A stretch of 64,000 bases of DNA from Chamaecyparis obtusa (taxonomy: Eukaryota > Streptophyta > Pinopsida > Cupressales > Cupressaceae): positions 1-64,000 of the forward strand of contig BSBK01000881.1 in the NCBI GenBank assembly GCA_027943335.1. Reading direction: 5' to 3'. The notes beneath the pieces were generated by a model. It made no database searches. It saw only the letters and a program-made list of their open reading frames with translations, and was not told the DNA's origin. Below, piece after piece: positions 12,401-28,300 of the stretch (positions are counted from its first letter, which is position 1; each line of letters opens with the position of its first letter). A program made the position numbers and the translations under genes.

Positions 12401-14166
12401 ACTAAATCTCCTAAGGGCCTCTAAAAAGGCCTCCAAATTTCTACCCACCCACCATCCATTAATGCAAACTTGACTCTATGACCTTGTTGTCTTTCCTTGT
12501 CCCCCCATGATAAATGCATGATTGAAAGAAAGGGTGAAGTTGGGTAAAGATCATGACTTATCAAATTTCGAAGTCAAGGTTAAATGGGTCATAAAATAGG
12601 TTACCAAGGTCACTAGGGAATTATAGACATTCTCAAAACCTTCCTAACCCATAACCCTATCCATTAGATACTTAAATTATGCCAAAAATGACCCTTAGAA
12701 CCCCTTATTGGTCTCAAGAAGTGACTAGAACAAGGATGAATTAAAACAAGTACATAACAAGTGTCAAATGACACTATCGATTACACATTACATACCCAAG
12801 GTCATGTCCTGGATGACAACAAGAAATTAACTAATAACACACATGCAAAAATCCACATTTACCAGGAGTTCACATTACAACGAGGCTTTTAATCCCATAT
12901 CGGATTAAGCTTTGGCTTACTCAATTCACATATGTTTAACCTTGGTTCTCTGATTAATTCCATGGTTCTCTTACCTGCACACTCCTCAATGCAGCATCAA
13001 TAATTCAAGGAAGAAAAGACCAATACAAATAAACATATAAGATATAACATCTTCAATTTAATCAAAATTCAATTGCTTAGTTCAATTTCATAATTCAATT
13101 GCATCTCTAATGCCTACTAATCTTGTAATTCAATTGAAATCGTGATCATCCATACTCTAACATCATCATAAGGTAATCATCAATTACTAATAACATCAAT
13201 GCAGCAAAGATGTCTAACATGATATTCATTTGCAACTTAGAATTCGATTGCATTCTTACAATCGCTTTCTCATAATTCATGATTCAATGCATACATCTAA
13301 TCACTTTCATATAGTGCATAATTTAATTGCATATAATTTTATACACATAAGTTATAATTTCTACTGCATACTCAAAGTCACATAGAGTACAATGCCCACA
13401 TATAGATCATAATCCAAATTCAAGCTTGCAAACATATAGAATACATTCATTATTTCAATTCAATTCAATCTACATAATTTGATTGCATAACTTCATAGTA
13501 CTCCTAATCTCAAAGATTCTCAATTTTCCTTAGCATGATATTTAAAATAAATCGATGGTTCAACATCGGTAAGGTGGTAACCATAACAATCAGGTCCTAT
13601 AAAATTCTTATCACAAGTATGATTAAATTTCCTAATCTAGGAAAACAAAATGCAGAATAATCCTATTAGTCTAGGATCTAACAAATCCTTGTTCAGGGTT
13701 CTAAGAATATCACCAAAATGCCACTATGGTATAACCATATAATACACCGTCAAAACATTACTTATCCTCCTCGTAGGAGTTACTAGAATCATCACATCAA
13801 CTATTAATTAAATCCAAGATAAACTTAAGACTTAACACATAACTAATTTGGCATTTACATCTCGACTTCTCAAATCAAATCCTTATGACAAAAGTACTCA
13901 ATGGAACCTTAATAGTCTAGCTGGATCTATGATTTGCAGGGTAACATACTGCATCCAAGATTCACTTACACAATTAATAACTCAAATATATCACCTCTGT
14001 CATTGCGACACTTAGTTGATAGGTACTGATATGAAGGTACAATATATAGGTCTATTTCGAGGTACAATTCTGTTAGGGATTTACCAATCATCCAGATACT
14101 TCAACACCCCTTAATCCTCCGACATCAAACTGTCAAGGAAAAGGTGGAAATGGGGTGGGCCTTACA
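9421..14166 (-). mobile_element. LARD-like LTR2 (type A), 4746 bp
   Basis: This is a full-length LTR with TG...CA ends, of standard length. Marker states are those of LTR1 and LTR5: AAGAAGTC near 9536, ATATT near 9914, GATAGAG near 10924, CTCTAAAAAGG near 12420 and ATTCTC near 12630. It is the left partner of the LTR2/LTR5 pair in the three-unit duplication. The GA run, double hairpin (10744-10799) and minisatellite are all present. Confidence 0.9.
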
Positions 14167-17100
14167 TCATCCCCCCCAAGGAATAGGCTTACTCCTGGAA
14201 GCCGACACGTCTATCAATAGGTAGCAAGCTTACGAAAGAAACTATGTATTCCAAATCAAGTATACCTATAGGGTCTCCTTATCTAGATAATTCTCAGATA
14301 TATAATTCTATTCCCCCCAACTAGATAGGGGTTGAAGGAGTCTTTTCTCATTTAGGATGGTTACCACCACACCAAAAATTTATAATGTATCTTAGGGTCT
14401 TCAAGGATCTAGTGCGGTTACAACATAATCCATAAGAGTTTCTACTACCGTAGGCATAATGTAAACCTTCTATTTACCATGAGGCATCAAATGATGAAGA
14501 AAACCTCTAAGTCCTTTCTATAAGACACTTGGAGTTACCAGTTCCTATTTCAACAAAAATTCACTCCAATCTTAGTGGGTTACTACCACATTTTATCGTT
14601 GCATCTATTCATTAAATAGGACCATTACTAGAACACAATCCCCATTAAAGGGTATGGGGCTCTTTCATCGAAGCTTTTCATTCAAAAGCAAACTCCCTTT
14701 TGATATAAGTGTATCGTGATACCACACACATGAGTACTCTCTCTCCAGAGTACATTTTAAAATAGGGTACCAAGGTACTTTTCCCTTATTGATAGTTTAA
14801 TAAAGGCATCATTGTATTTTTTATCGTAAGAGGGTTAGGAACATAGGTGTCAAGAGTGCGACCATTCCTAGTTTTTTTTTTAGGGTCACGTACCGAATAG
14901 GCTACAGTCTTCTTTTTGAGGGTGATCATGAACATATAAGGAACATACTCTTCTTGCAGCAACACCCCCTCTGGGTGGTACATACTCTATGATTTTTGTT
15001 TCATAGTTCTTTAAGCAAGTTTTACACTTTTAACCTATCCTTCTAAACTCTCAATTTTCAAGACCTAGGGTCTTGTTGAGAGATATCTTCTCCCAAATTT
15101 CATCACAATAATATTTTGAAGAGGTGTCGTCATCACATTTTCACTAGATCATTAAGATCTGCAACATGGAGTCTCCAACTAATGAGCCACCCAATTGTTT
15201 TCAACTTTTCACTCTCAACAAGGCTAGGGAAAGGAGGAACTTTCTGTCACAAACTAACTTATGGGGCAAATGTGAATCCTTATCGGAATGCATCTTAAGA
15301 GTATTACATGATTCCTACATTTGTCCCTTTCTAAATATAACACTAATGCATTTCACTCCAGCTAGCCCTTTCTTATCCATTTTAATCAATTCCCCTACTA
15401 GGGTAGTTTGAAACATTCAATAATCATCGATCTCTTAAGGTTAATCATGACATCATAGATCTTTCCTATTAGGGTACATGATTACCCAAAGGATGAACTT
15501 CATAATACTAACACCCGTGCAAGGCCACTTACAAAACTATATGTCTTATAAAATAATTTACACCACCATGGTTTGCCAAATCACCAACCTTCAACCTACT
15601 CCAAATATAAGGAAACCAATCATTTCTGTTATTCATCATAGTAGCGTATGGATCTGATCTATTGATCCTATAGTACCTTCCGACATGGGACAATATCTCT
15701 TTCTAGGTGTTACCTCATATACACATGATTGGTGGGACTCTTTAAAACAAAATGGGTTCAAATGACATAGGACTGGTAGCAAAAGAGAATGCTCATAACA
15801 GTCACCCAAAATAGATACAAGTAATTCTCAAAAAGGAAATTTGTCTCCTTCAACTTCTAATACAAAAATAAAAAGTGAACTCATTTCAATCAACAAAATC
15901 AACGGTGGCAACTGCCAAGATAAGAACTATACAGTTGGTGACAAAACCCAACTAAAGAAAAAAAACAAAAAGGTTCCAGTCCAATACATGGAAAGTTCCA
16001 CCAAAAAGATAAACAACTCAAGAAGACCATAAGCAAAATGAAACAACTGACATCAAATCCAAAAGAAGTACCCACCACCAAATACTGAGGAATTTCAGCC
16101 TATAACTTACATATCCATAGATGATTCAATCTATACCTCGACTAGAGCACCATACTTTCGTTGTCTGAAGCAATAAATAAATGGGTCTCCTTTACCTTAC
16201 TCTAGTACTTCAATGCTTTTCATAACATAAGTTACCATCGTCCATCTCCTATGACTAATTAGCCTCCCCAAGCTGTATCATAAATTTCCAATGTTCTGAG
16301 AAGGTTCTAGTCTATACAAGGAGAAATTGTCAATGATCCTGGAGTGTTTCCATCATATATGAAAGTATATATATATTTACATCATGGCATTGGCCCTACT
16401 ATAACTTAATAATGTACATCCTGCAAGGGTATAGAACAATTTTCCACCCCATATTAAAATGGTTTAGGCCATTCTACCCAGTTTCTACAACACTCTGTGC
16501 ACCTCATTATCCAAGCTACATGTGTGGGGTATTGGATGTCTGGGAGGCCTCATTAATGTTATTATGTTAAGATACCATTCATCCCAACTTCATTACGTCC
16601 CTTTGTGGAATGTATGTCATCATGACTTCTAGGGACAACAATCATTAGGCAAATATCTTATTTATAAGAACAATTGCTCTTCCATCCATTGAATATTTCC
16701 TACAAATCCTATTATTATAGAGCACGAATCCCATGAACCTTAAGTGGGATCCCCCTCACTGATGCACGATTCGAGGGTTCCCAAGCATACCCCAATTTCT
16801 TCAACTGCACTATATCCAGAGATTACGTAGCACAAATGATACACCGTACTCTAACAGATAATAGGGTTAAAAGTCCCTTTTTAGACATGCACCGTTACTG
16901 ACTAGCAGTACCGGCCTCATGTAATCGTCAAGGAGGTAGGTCACTCAAAGACCTTTTTTAATGACACTGTCTACTAGGAGACAATACCTAAGTTGATTTT
17001 ACTGAGCTCAAACAAGAAACATTTTTACCACCATGGAAAGACTGCCAACCGTATCGCCCTCACATGGGTCACAAGTTGCTAGTCTCTTTTCAATATATGC

Positions 17101-17394
17101 TCTTAATTCTATGATCATGGTTTGAAGGGGCGCCCTTCCGAAGGTTCTATGCAATTTAGGAAGTTCCCCTACCAAATATCCAGTGTTATAAGGGTTCAGC
17201 TTCTTCGAGGTATTCCCGTAGTCATCCTAGGGCACCCACACACGATGATGTTGGTATGACCATTCCATAATGTACTCACACATGCTCCTCACATACATAA
17301 CTCAAAGGGTTATTATGCATACACGACTACTTTCTTTGCAAAGCGTAATGGCACAAAGGTTCCTAGAGTTGAACCTAGTGCTCTGATACCAAAA
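14167..17394 (-). mobile_element. LARD-like internal region 2, noncoding, 3228 bp
   Basis: This copy has the standard length, without the indels of region 1. It carries two markers shared only with internal region 5: GCGTATGG near 15647 and ATCCAGTG near 17180. No coding frame is recognisable. The minus-strand frame of 65 codons at 14786-14983 is created and destroyed by a single homopolymer length and is not a gene. Confidence 0.88.
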
Positions 17395-20300
17395 TGTAAT
17401 GCCCAAAAGTTTGGGCCAAAACACAACCAACAATTTTTTTTTTTAAAGGTTATAAGTTCCACGTTCGCGATGCAGGACAAAAGTGCTAATGACGAAGTTC
17501 CAAAGCGATAAGAGGTCAAACCTCAACAAGTTGTTTACCGAAGGATGCTAGATGAAATTCAATATAATCGAAGAAGATCGTTGACCACCTTCTCGATCAA
17601 TATCGTAGATCATCGATCTATAAAGTGTATAGGTTATCTAAAAGGAAATGAATGTTTATTTAATAACGTTAATTCTATAAATGGGTTAACCATTTCCAAT
17701 TATGTAAATTTCAAGACCAATTCGATTATGAAAATTAAATTGGAAGCTAATGAAAAATATTGAATATAAATTTCAATAATCGTCTATACTAATTTCTGTT
17801 CAAAATGAGTACATATTAATCAATTAATGATTACATTATTCCAATAGATCAATGCACCTATTAACTAATTATTAAATCTAAAGGAAACATTATTTAATAA
17901 TGTGTATATATTCAAAGATTTAAACTAAATTATATATGAAATTAATTATAATATATTAATTAATTAATATAATTATTAATTAGTTAATATACCATAATAT
18001 ATTAATTAACATTGTATACGATCATAAATTTAGTAATATGATATCATATATAAATAACAAAATAAATATTTAAAACATTGCTAAATAACATCTAACTATT
18101 ATTATTAACATGTCATTAATACAAATTAACCTAATAACATAAATTAATTAACAACCTAAGCTATCTTAACAACCTACTAATCCTAAGCCACTCCCTAACT
18201 TTCTAGCTCCCTACCTAGATCTCCCTTCCTACTTCCTCCATCCACGTGCCCAAGGGAAAGGACACTTCCAAAGCATGCGCCATTTTAGGGGAGATGTAAA
18301 AGTCTCCATAGGGAAGCGCATAAAAAGGGAAATTAAAAGGATGCTGCATAAAGTAATGACAAGCCTTAATAAGTCTTGGGGCCCTCCAAACCTCTTACCA
18401 AGAAACAAGGACCTCCTTCCCAAAACCTGCGCCAGCTTTCAAAGGAGAGATAAATGCATTAAAGGTAATGCAGACATATAATAAACAATTCTAAAGTGAG
18501 TATCCCCATGCTGTGCGCCCATGATGGGGAGTCAGCTAAGGTACATTCCCCTGCCCAATAAGAAGGTTTCAATTAAAACAAAGACTTGACATCCCTCCAC
18601 ATGCGCCAAGTTATGGGGAAGATATTAAATAAGGTAAGGGGGGGTAAAGTAGATTAATATTTTATTGTTAATATATATTGAGGTGGCAAGATTTAATATT
18701 ATAAAATGACTGTGGTATGGATTTTGTATGGGATTTTTATCCCATACAAAATCCAGAGAGCATTTTGCTCTCTTAAAATCTGGAGAGTGTTATTTTGCTT
18801 GCATTATTTTTACATCTTCTTGCAAACTATGAGTAGTATATTTTCTTCATTTAATTAGTCTCCTTAATGCATAAGGAAGTCTATAGTCTTAAAATTGACA
18901 GAGTATCAATAAGGATTAGATATAGTTTGATTGCAAATCAATTGAGATATCAACATAAAACTAATTTGTTCATTTCTTCATAGTTGTTTCATTACAATTT
19001 ATAGGACTAAAAGAGTGATATGAATCATATTTAGAGATTATTTTCAAAGATCATGACAATTAAATCATCTCATAGGAACTACAATATTCTTATATCAACC
19101 CAAATATGGAATCATAATGAAATTGTTACAATATTTAATCTATCAATGTTGATAACTCATTTGCAAGGAAAGAGTATTTTCAACTATAAAGAGAGAGAGA
19201 GAGAGAGATCTTTTATCATGTTTGCAAGAATTCATCTTAACATAAAGAAATCCATTTCAACTCTTTTACAAATACATCAATAAAGTTTACAACATCCTAG
19301 TTTCAACAAAGCATTGCAATGAACAATTCCACACAATGAAAAATCAAATAAATAACAGTCTCTCATCTATTTCATCTTCACAATAGCTCCAAGTAAAAAG
19401 CATTACAATCTCTTTTACAACAATAGAAGTCTAAATACAAAGAAAGATTTCACAAAGGAATGAACGGGTTGTCTTCACACAACCACCCAAAAGATGAAAA
19501 CCTCCATGATAGCTCCTCTTTGAGCTTCCACAAATCTGCAAATAAAAAAAATGGAGAACCATGGGTGCTCACCACCCAACCTAGGTCTCTTATGAGACCA
19601 CCCCCGAGCTTGGAGAACCAAGGCTAAACGGGTATGCAACAAGATCAACAAGATGCTCACAAACAATTTACACAAATGCACATACAACAAATTACTCCCT
19701 TCCAAGGTTACACAAATGAGTCTTACAAGCTCATTGAGAGGGTGGAGGTGGGCTTTTCCAAGGGGAGAATGCCATTACATACAAATTTTCTCACCATGAG
19801 TATTCAAATGCCTCTTCAAGACTACATATCCAAATGCCTCTTCAAGGCTACATATTCATGCATATCCAAATGCCTCTTCAAGGCTACATATCCAATATCT
19901 CCATACACATACTTTGCTTATCAATATCCACAAAATACAAGAATACAATGGCTTCCATGGTGCCCATACACCATGAACTTATCCCTCTTCTCCAAGAGAA
20001 GAGACTCTCACCTCATGGAGAGCCCAACTAACCCCTCCACCCGTAGGCCACTTCTTCCCTTCCCAAAGGGTGAGTAATGCCTCACACCCATAAACAAGAA
20101 CTCCCTCATTCAAGCAAGAAGAAACAAGAATAAACCATGAAATCAAAACCCAAAATTCCTCCATTACAACACATTGTCACAAAAAGAACCAAGATTCATA
20201 TGCATGAGAAAGCAAAATATAAGTTAATCTAAAGAGCAAGTAGAAAGGCTTCCATGAGAAGAGTAACCAACCTCCATAAGTGTGATGGAAATGGAAATTT

Positions 20301-22140
20301 GAGAAGAGCTTATCCACTATCCTTCCTCAATCCAAACCCTAATGTCTCCAAATATGGAGAGTGGGTGAACACCCACTAAATCTCCTAAGGGCCTCTAAAA
20401 AGGCCTCCAAATTTCTACCCACCCACCATCCATTAATGCAAACTTGACTCTATGACCTTGTTGTCTTTCCTTGTCCCCCCATGATAAATGCATGATTGAA
20501 AGAAAGGGTGAAGTTGGGTAAAGATCATGACTTATCAAATTTCGAAGTCAAGGTTAAATGGGTCATAAAATAGGTTACCAAGGTCACTAGGGAATTATAG
20601 ACATGCTCAAAACCTTCCTAACCCATAACCCTATCCATTAGATACTTAAATTATGCCAAAAATGACCCTTAGAACCCCTTATTGGTCTCAAGAAGTGACT
20701 AGAACAAGGATGAATTAAAACAAGTACATAACAAGTGTCAAATGACACTATCGATTACACATTACATACCCAAGGTCATGTCCTGGATGACAACAAGAAA
20801 TTAACTAATAACACACATGCAAAAATCCACATTTACCAGGAGTTCACATTACAACGAGGCTTTTAATCCCATATCGGATTAAGCTTTGGCTTACTCAATT
20901 CACATATGTTTAACCTTGGTTCTCTGATTAATTCCATGGTTCTCTTACCTGCACACTCCTCAATGCAGCATCAATAATTCAAGGAAGAAAAGACCAATAC
21001 AAATAAACATATAAGATATAACATCTTCAATTTAATCAAAATTCAATTGCTTAGTTCAATTTCATAATTCAATTGCATCTCTAATGCCTACTAATCTTGT
21101 AATTCAATTGAAATCGTGATCATCCATACTCTAACATCATCATAAGGTAATCATCAATTACTAATAACATCAATGCAGCAAAGATGTCTAACATGATATT
21201 CATTTGCAACTTAGAATTCGATTGCATTCTTACAATCGCTTTCTCATAATTCATGATTCAATGCATACATCTAATCACTTTCATATAGTGCATAATTTAA
21301 TTGCATATAATTTTATACACATAAGTTATAATTTCTACTGCATACTCAAAGTCACATAGAGTACAATGCCCACATATAGATCATAATCCAAATTCAAGCT
21401 TGCAAACATATAGAATACATTCATTATTTCAATTCAATTCAATCTACATAATTTGATTGCATAACTTCATAGTACTCCTAATCTCAAAGATTCTCAATTT
21501 TCCTTAGCATGATATTTAAAATAAATCGATGGTTCAACATCGGTAAGGTGGTAACCATAACAATCAGGTCCTATAAAATTCTTATCACAAGTATGATTAA
21601 ATTTCCTAATCTAGGAAAACAAAATGCAGAATAATCCTATTAGTCTAGGATCTAACAAATCCTTGTTCAGGGTTCTAAGAATATCACCAAAATGCCACTA
21701 TGGTATAACCATATAATACACCGTCAAAACATTACTTATCCTCCTCGTAGGAGTTACTAGAATCATCACATCAACTATTAATTAAATCCAAGATAAACTT
21801 AAGACTTAACACATAACTAATTTGGCATTTACATCTCGACTTCTCAAATCAAATCCTTATGACAAAAGTACTCAATGGAACCTTAATAGTCTAGCTGGAT
21901 CTATGATTTGCAGGGTAACATACTGCATCCAAGATTCACTTACACAATTAATAACTCAAATATATCACCTCTGTCATTGCGACACTTAGTTGATAGGTAC
22001 TGATATGAAGGTACAATATATAGGTCTATTTCGAGGTACAATTCTGTTAGGGATTTACCAATCATCCAGATACTTCAACACCCCTTAATCCTCCGACATC
22101 AAACTGTCAAGGAAAAGGTGGAAATGGGGTGGGCCTTACA
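17395..22140 (-). mobile_element. LARD-like LTR3 (type B), 4746 bp
   Basis: Type B markers are GCGATAAGAGGTC near 17507, ACATT near 17887, the G form ATTGTATACG near 18010 and GACAGAG near 18897. The 3'-side marker ATGCTC near 20604 matches types B and C. Private states are ACAAAAAGAA at 20183 (a C in all other copies) and CTCTAAAAAGG near 20397, where its duplicate LTR6 has CTCTCTAAAGG. These show that the two type B LTRs are not exact copies. Confidence 0.9.
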
Positions 22141-25100
22141 TCATCCCCCCCAAGGAATAGGCTTACTCCTGGAAGCCGACACGTCTATCAATAGGTAGCA
22201 AGCTTACGAAAGAAACTATGTATTCCAAATCAAGTATACCTATAGGGTCTCCTTATCTAGATAATTCTCAGATATATAATTCTATTCCCCCCAACTAGAT
22301 AGGGGTTGAAGGAGTCTTTTCTCATTTAGGATGGTTACCACCACACCAAAAATTTATAATGTATCTTAGGGTCTTCAAGGATCTAGTGCGGTTACAACAT
22401 AATCCATAAGAGTTTCTACTACCGTAGGCATAATGTAAACCTTCTATTTACCATGAGGCATCAAATGATGAAGAAAACCTCTAAGTCCTTTCTATAAGAC
22501 ACTTGGAGTTACCAGTTCCTATTTCAACAAAAATTCACTCCAATCTTAGTGGGTTACTACCACATTTTATCGTTGCATCTATTCATTAAATAGGACCATT
22601 ACTAGAACACAATCCCCATTAAAGGGTATGGGGCTCTTTCATCGAAGCTTTTCATTCAAAAGCAAACTCCCTTTTGATATAAGTGTATCGTGATACCACA
22701 CACATGAGTACTCTCTCTCCAGAGTACATTTTAAAATAGGGTACCAAGGTACTTTTCCCTTATTGATAGTTTAATAAAGGCATCATTGTATTTTTTATCG
22801 TAAGAGGGTTAGGAACATAGGTGTCAAGAGTGCGACCATTCCTAGTTTTTTTTTTAGGGTCACGTACCGAATAGGCTACAGTCTTCTTTTTGAGGGTGAT
22901 CATGAACATATAAGGAACATACTCTTCTTGCAGCAACACCCCCTCTGGGTGGTACATACTCTATGATTTTTGTTTCATAGTTCTTTAAGCAAGTTTTACA
23001 CTTTTAACCTATCCTTCTAAACTCTCAATTTTCAAGACCTAGGGTCTTGTTGAGAGATATCTTCTCCCAAATTTCATCACAATAATATTTTGAAGAGGTG
23101 TCGTCATCACATTTTCACTAGATCATTAAGATCTGCAACATGGAGTCTCCAACTAATGAGCCACCCAATTGTTTTCAACTTTTCACTCTCAACAAGGCTA
23201 GGGAAAGGAGGAACTTTCTGTCACAAACTAACTTATGGGGCAAATGTGAATCCTTATCGGAATGCATCTTAAGAGTATTACATGATTCCTACATTTGTCC
23301 CTTTCTAAATATAACACTAATGCATTTCACTCCAGCTAGCCCTTTCTTATCCATTTTAATCAATTCCCCTACTAGGGTAGTTTGAAACATTCAATAATCA
23401 TCGATCTCTTAAGGTTAATCATGACATCATAGATCTTTCCTATTAGGGTACATGATTACCCAAAGGATGAACTTCATAATACTAACACCCGTGCAAGGCC
23501 ACTTACAAAACTATATGTCTTATAAAATAATTTACACCACCATGGTTTGCCAAATCACCAACCTTCAACCTACTCCAAATATAAGGAAACCAATCATTTC
23601 TGTTATTCATCATAGTAGCGCATGGATCTGATCTATTGATCCTATAGTACCTTCCGACATGGGACAATATCTCTTTCTAGGTGTTACCTCATATACACAT
23701 GATTGGTGGGACTCTTTAAAACAAAATGGGTTCAAATGACATAGGACTGGTAGCAAAAGAGAATGCTCATAACAGTCACCCAAAATAGATACAAGTAATT
23801 CTCAAAAAGGAAATTTGTCTCCTTCAACTTCTAATACAAAAATAAAAAGTGAACTCATTTCAATCAACAAAATCAACGGTGGCAACTGCCAAGATAAGAA
23901 CTATACAGTTGGTGACAAAACCCAACTAAAGAAAAAAAACAAAAAGGTTCCAGTCCAATACATGGAAAGTTCCACCAAAAAGATAAACAACTCAAGAAGA
24001 CCATAAGCAAAATGAAACAACTGACATCAAATCCAAAAGAAGTACCCACCACCAAATACTGAGGAATTTCAGCCTATAACTTACATATCCATAGATGATT
24101 CAATCTATACCTCGACTAGAGCACCATACTTTCGTTGTCTGAAGCAATAAATAAATGGGTCTCCTTTACCTTACTCTAGTACTTCAATGCTTTTCATAAC
24201 ATAAGTTACCATCGTCCATCTCCTATGACTAATTAGCCTCCCCAAGCTGTATCATAAATTTCCAATGTTCTGAGAAGGTTCTAGTCTATACAAGGAGAAA
24301 TTGTCAATGATCCTGGAGTGTTTCCATCATATATGAAAGTATATATATATTTACATCATGGCATTGGCCCTACTATAACTTAATAATGTACATCCTGCAA
24401 GGGTATAGAACAATTTTCCACCCCATATTAAAATGGTTTAGGCCATTCTACCCAGTTTCTACAACACTCTGTGCACCTCATTATCCAAGCTACATGTGTG
24501 GGGTATTGGATGTCTGGGAGGCCTCATTAATGTTATTATGTTAAGATACCATTCATCCCAACTTCATTACGTCCCTTTGTGGAATGTATGTCATCATGAC
24601 TTCTAGGGACAACAATCATTAGGCAAATATCTTATTTATAAGAACAATTGCTCTTCCATCCATTGAATATTTCCTACAAATCCTATTATTATAGAGCACG
24701 AATCCCATGAACCTTAAGTGGGATCCCCCTCACTGATGCACGATTCGAGGGTTCCCAAGCATACCCCAATTTCTTCAACTGCACTATATCCAGAGATTAC
24801 GTAGCACAAATGATACACCGTACTCTAACAGATAATAGGGTTAAAAGTCCCTTTTTAGACATGCACCGTTACTGACTAGCAGTACCGGCCTCATGTAATC
24901 GTCAAGGAGGTAGGTCACTCAAAGACCTTTTTTAATGACACTGTCTACTAGGAGACAATACCTAAGTTGATTTTACTGAGCTCAAACAAGAAACATTTTT
25001 ACCACCATGGAAAGACTGCCAACCGTATCGCCCTCACATGGGTCACAAGTTGCTAGTCTCTTTTCAATATATGCTCTTAATTCTATGATCATGGTTTGAA

Positions 25101-25368
25101 GGGGTGCCCTTCCGAAGGTTCTATGCAATTTAGGAAGTTCCCCTACCAAATATCCGGTGTTATAAGGGTTCAGCTTCTTCGAGGTATTCCCCTGGTCATC
25201 CTAGGGCACCCACACACGATGATGTTGGTATGACCATTCCATAATGTACTCACACATGCTCCTCACATACATAACTCAAAGGGTTATTATGCATACACGA
25301 CTACTTTCTTTGCAAAGCGTAATGGCACAAAGGTTCCTAGAGTTGAACCTAGTGCTCTGATACCAAAA
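22141..25368 (-). mobile_element. LARD-like internal region 3, noncoding, 3228 bp
   Basis: It shares GGGGTGCCC near 25104 and CCCCTGGTC near 25190 only with internal region 6. The other regions have GGGGCGCCC and CCCGTAGTC. It is otherwise the standard noncoding internal sequence, from polypurine tract (22141) to primer-binding site (25354-25365). Confidence 0.88.
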
Positions 25369-28300
25369 TGTAATGCCCAAAAGTTTGGGCCAAAACACAA
25401 CCAACAATTTTTTTTTTTAAAGGTTATAAGTTCCACGTTCGCGATGCAGGACAAAAGTGCTAATGACGAAGTTCCAAAGTGATAAGAGGTCAAACCTCAA
25501 CAAGTTGTTTACCGAAGGATGCTAGATGAAATTCAATATAATCGAAGAAGATCGTTGACCACCTTCTCGATCAATATCGTAGATCATCGATCTATAAAGT
25601 GTATAGGTTATCTAAAAGGAAATGAATGTTTATTTAATAACGTTAATTCTATAAATGGGTTAACCATTTCCAATTATGTAAATTTCAAGACCAATTCGAT
25701 TATGAAAATTAAATTGGAAGCTAATGAAAAATATTGAATATAAATTTCAATAATCGTCTATACTAATTTCTGTTCAAAATGAGTACATATTAATCAATTA
25801 ATGATTACATTATTCCAATAGATCAATGCACCTATTAACTAATTATTAAATCTAAAGGAAACATTATTTAATAATGTGTATATATTCAAAGATTTAAACT
25901 AAATTATATATGAAATTAATTATAATATATTAATTAATTAATATAATTATTAATTAGTTAATATACCATAATATATTAATTAACATTTTATACGATCATA
26001 AATTTAGTAATATGATATCATATATAAATAACAAAATAAATATTTAAAACATTGCTAAATAACATCTAACTATTATTATTAACATGTCATTAATACAAAT
26101 TAACCTAATAACATAAATTAATTAACAACCTAAGCTATCTTAACAACCTACTAATCCTAAGCCACTCCCTAACTTTCTAGCTCCCTACCTAGATCTCCAT
26201 CTCCCTTCCTACTCTCCATCCACGTGCCCAGGGAAGGGACACTTCCAAAGCATGCGCCTTTTAGGGAGATGTAAAAGTCTCCATAGGAAGCGCATAAAAA
26301 GGGAAATTAAAAGGATGCCTGCATAAAGTAATGACAAGCCTTAATAAGTCTTGGGGCCCTCCCAAACCTCTTACCAAGAAACAAGGACCTCCTTTCCCAA
26401 ACCCTGCGCCAGCTTTCAAAGGAGTGATAAATGCATTAAAGGTAATGCAGACATATATAAACAATTCTAAAGTGAGTATCCCCATGCTGTGCGCCCCATG
26501 ATGGGGAGTCAGCTAAGGTACATTCCCCTGCCCCAATAAGAAGGTTTCAATTAAAACAAAGACTTGACATCCCTCCACATGCGCCAAGTTATGGGGGAAG
26601 ATATTAAATAAGGTAAGGGGGGGGTAAAGTAGATTAATATTTTATTGTTAATATATATTGAGGTGGCAAGATTTAATATTTATAAAATGACTGTGGTATG
26701 GATTTTGTATGGGATTTATATCCCATACAAAATCCAGAGAGCATTTTGCTCTTCTTAAAATCTGGAAGAGTGTTATTTTGCTTGCATTATTTTTACATCT
26801 TCTTGCAAACCTATGAGTAGTATATTTTCTTCATTTTAATTAGTCTCCTTAATGCATAAGGAAGTCTATAGTCTTAAATTGACAGAGTATCAATAAGGAT
26901 TAGATATAGTTTGATTGCAAATCATTGAGATATCAACATAAAACTAATTTGTTCATTTCTTCATAGTTGTTTCGATTACAATTTATAGGACTTAAAAGAG
27001 TGATATGAATCATATTTAGAGATTATTTTCAAAGATCATGACAATTAAATCATCTCATAGGAACTACAATATTCTTATATCAACCCAAATATGGAATCAT
27101 AATGAAATTGTTACAATATTTAATCTATCAATGTTGATAACTCATTTGCAAGGAAAGAGTATTTTCAACTATAAAGAGAGAGAGAGAGAGAGAGATCTTT
27201 TATCATGTTTGCAAGAATTCATCTTAACATAAAGAAATCCATTTCAACTCTTTTACAAATACATCAATAAAGTTTACAACATCCTAGTTTCAACAAAGCA
27301 TTGCAATGAACAATTCCACACAATGAAAAATCAAATAAATAACAGTCTCTCATCTATTTCATCTTCACAATAGCTCCAAGTAAAAAGCATTACAATCTCT
27401 TTTACAACAATAGAAGTCTAAATACAAAGAAAGATTTCACAAAGGAATGAACGGGTTGTCTTCACACAACCACCCAAAAGATGAAAACCTCCATGATAGC
27501 TCCTCTTTGAGCTTCCACAAATCTGCAAATAAAAAAAATGGAGAACCATGGGTGCTCACCACCCAACCTAGGTCTCTTATGAGACCACCCCCGAGCTTGG
27601 AGAACCAAGGCTAAACGGGTATGCAACAAGATCAACAAGATGCTCACAAACAATTTACACAAATGCACATACAACAAATTACTCCCTTCCAAGGTTACAC
27701 AAATGAGTCTTACAAGCTCATTGAGAGGGTGGAGGTGGGCTTTTCCAAGGGGAGAATGCCATTACATACAAATTTTCTCACCATGAGTATTCAAATGCCT
27801 CTTCAAGACTACATATCCAAATGCCTCTTCAAGGCTACATATTCATGCATATCCAAATGCCTCTTCAAGGCTACATATCCAATATCTCCATACACATACT
27901 TTGCTTATCAATATCCACAAAATACAAGAATACAATGGCTTCCATGGTGCCCATACACCATGAACTTATCCCTCTTCTCCAAGAGAAGAGACTCTCACCT
28001 CATGGAGAGCCCAACTAACCCCTCCACCCGTAGGCCACTTCTTCCCTTCCCAAAGGGTGAGTAATGCCTCACACCCATAAACAAGAACTCCCTCATTCAA
28101 GCAAGAAGAAACAAGAATAAACCATGAAATCAAAACCCAAAATTCCTCCATTACAACACATTGTCACAACAAGAACCAAGATTCATATGCATGAGAAAGC
28201 AAAATATAAGTTAATCTAAAGAGCAAGTAGAAAGGCTTCCATGAGAAGAGTAACCAACCTCCATAAGTGTGATGGAAATGGAAATTTGAGAAGAGCTTAT

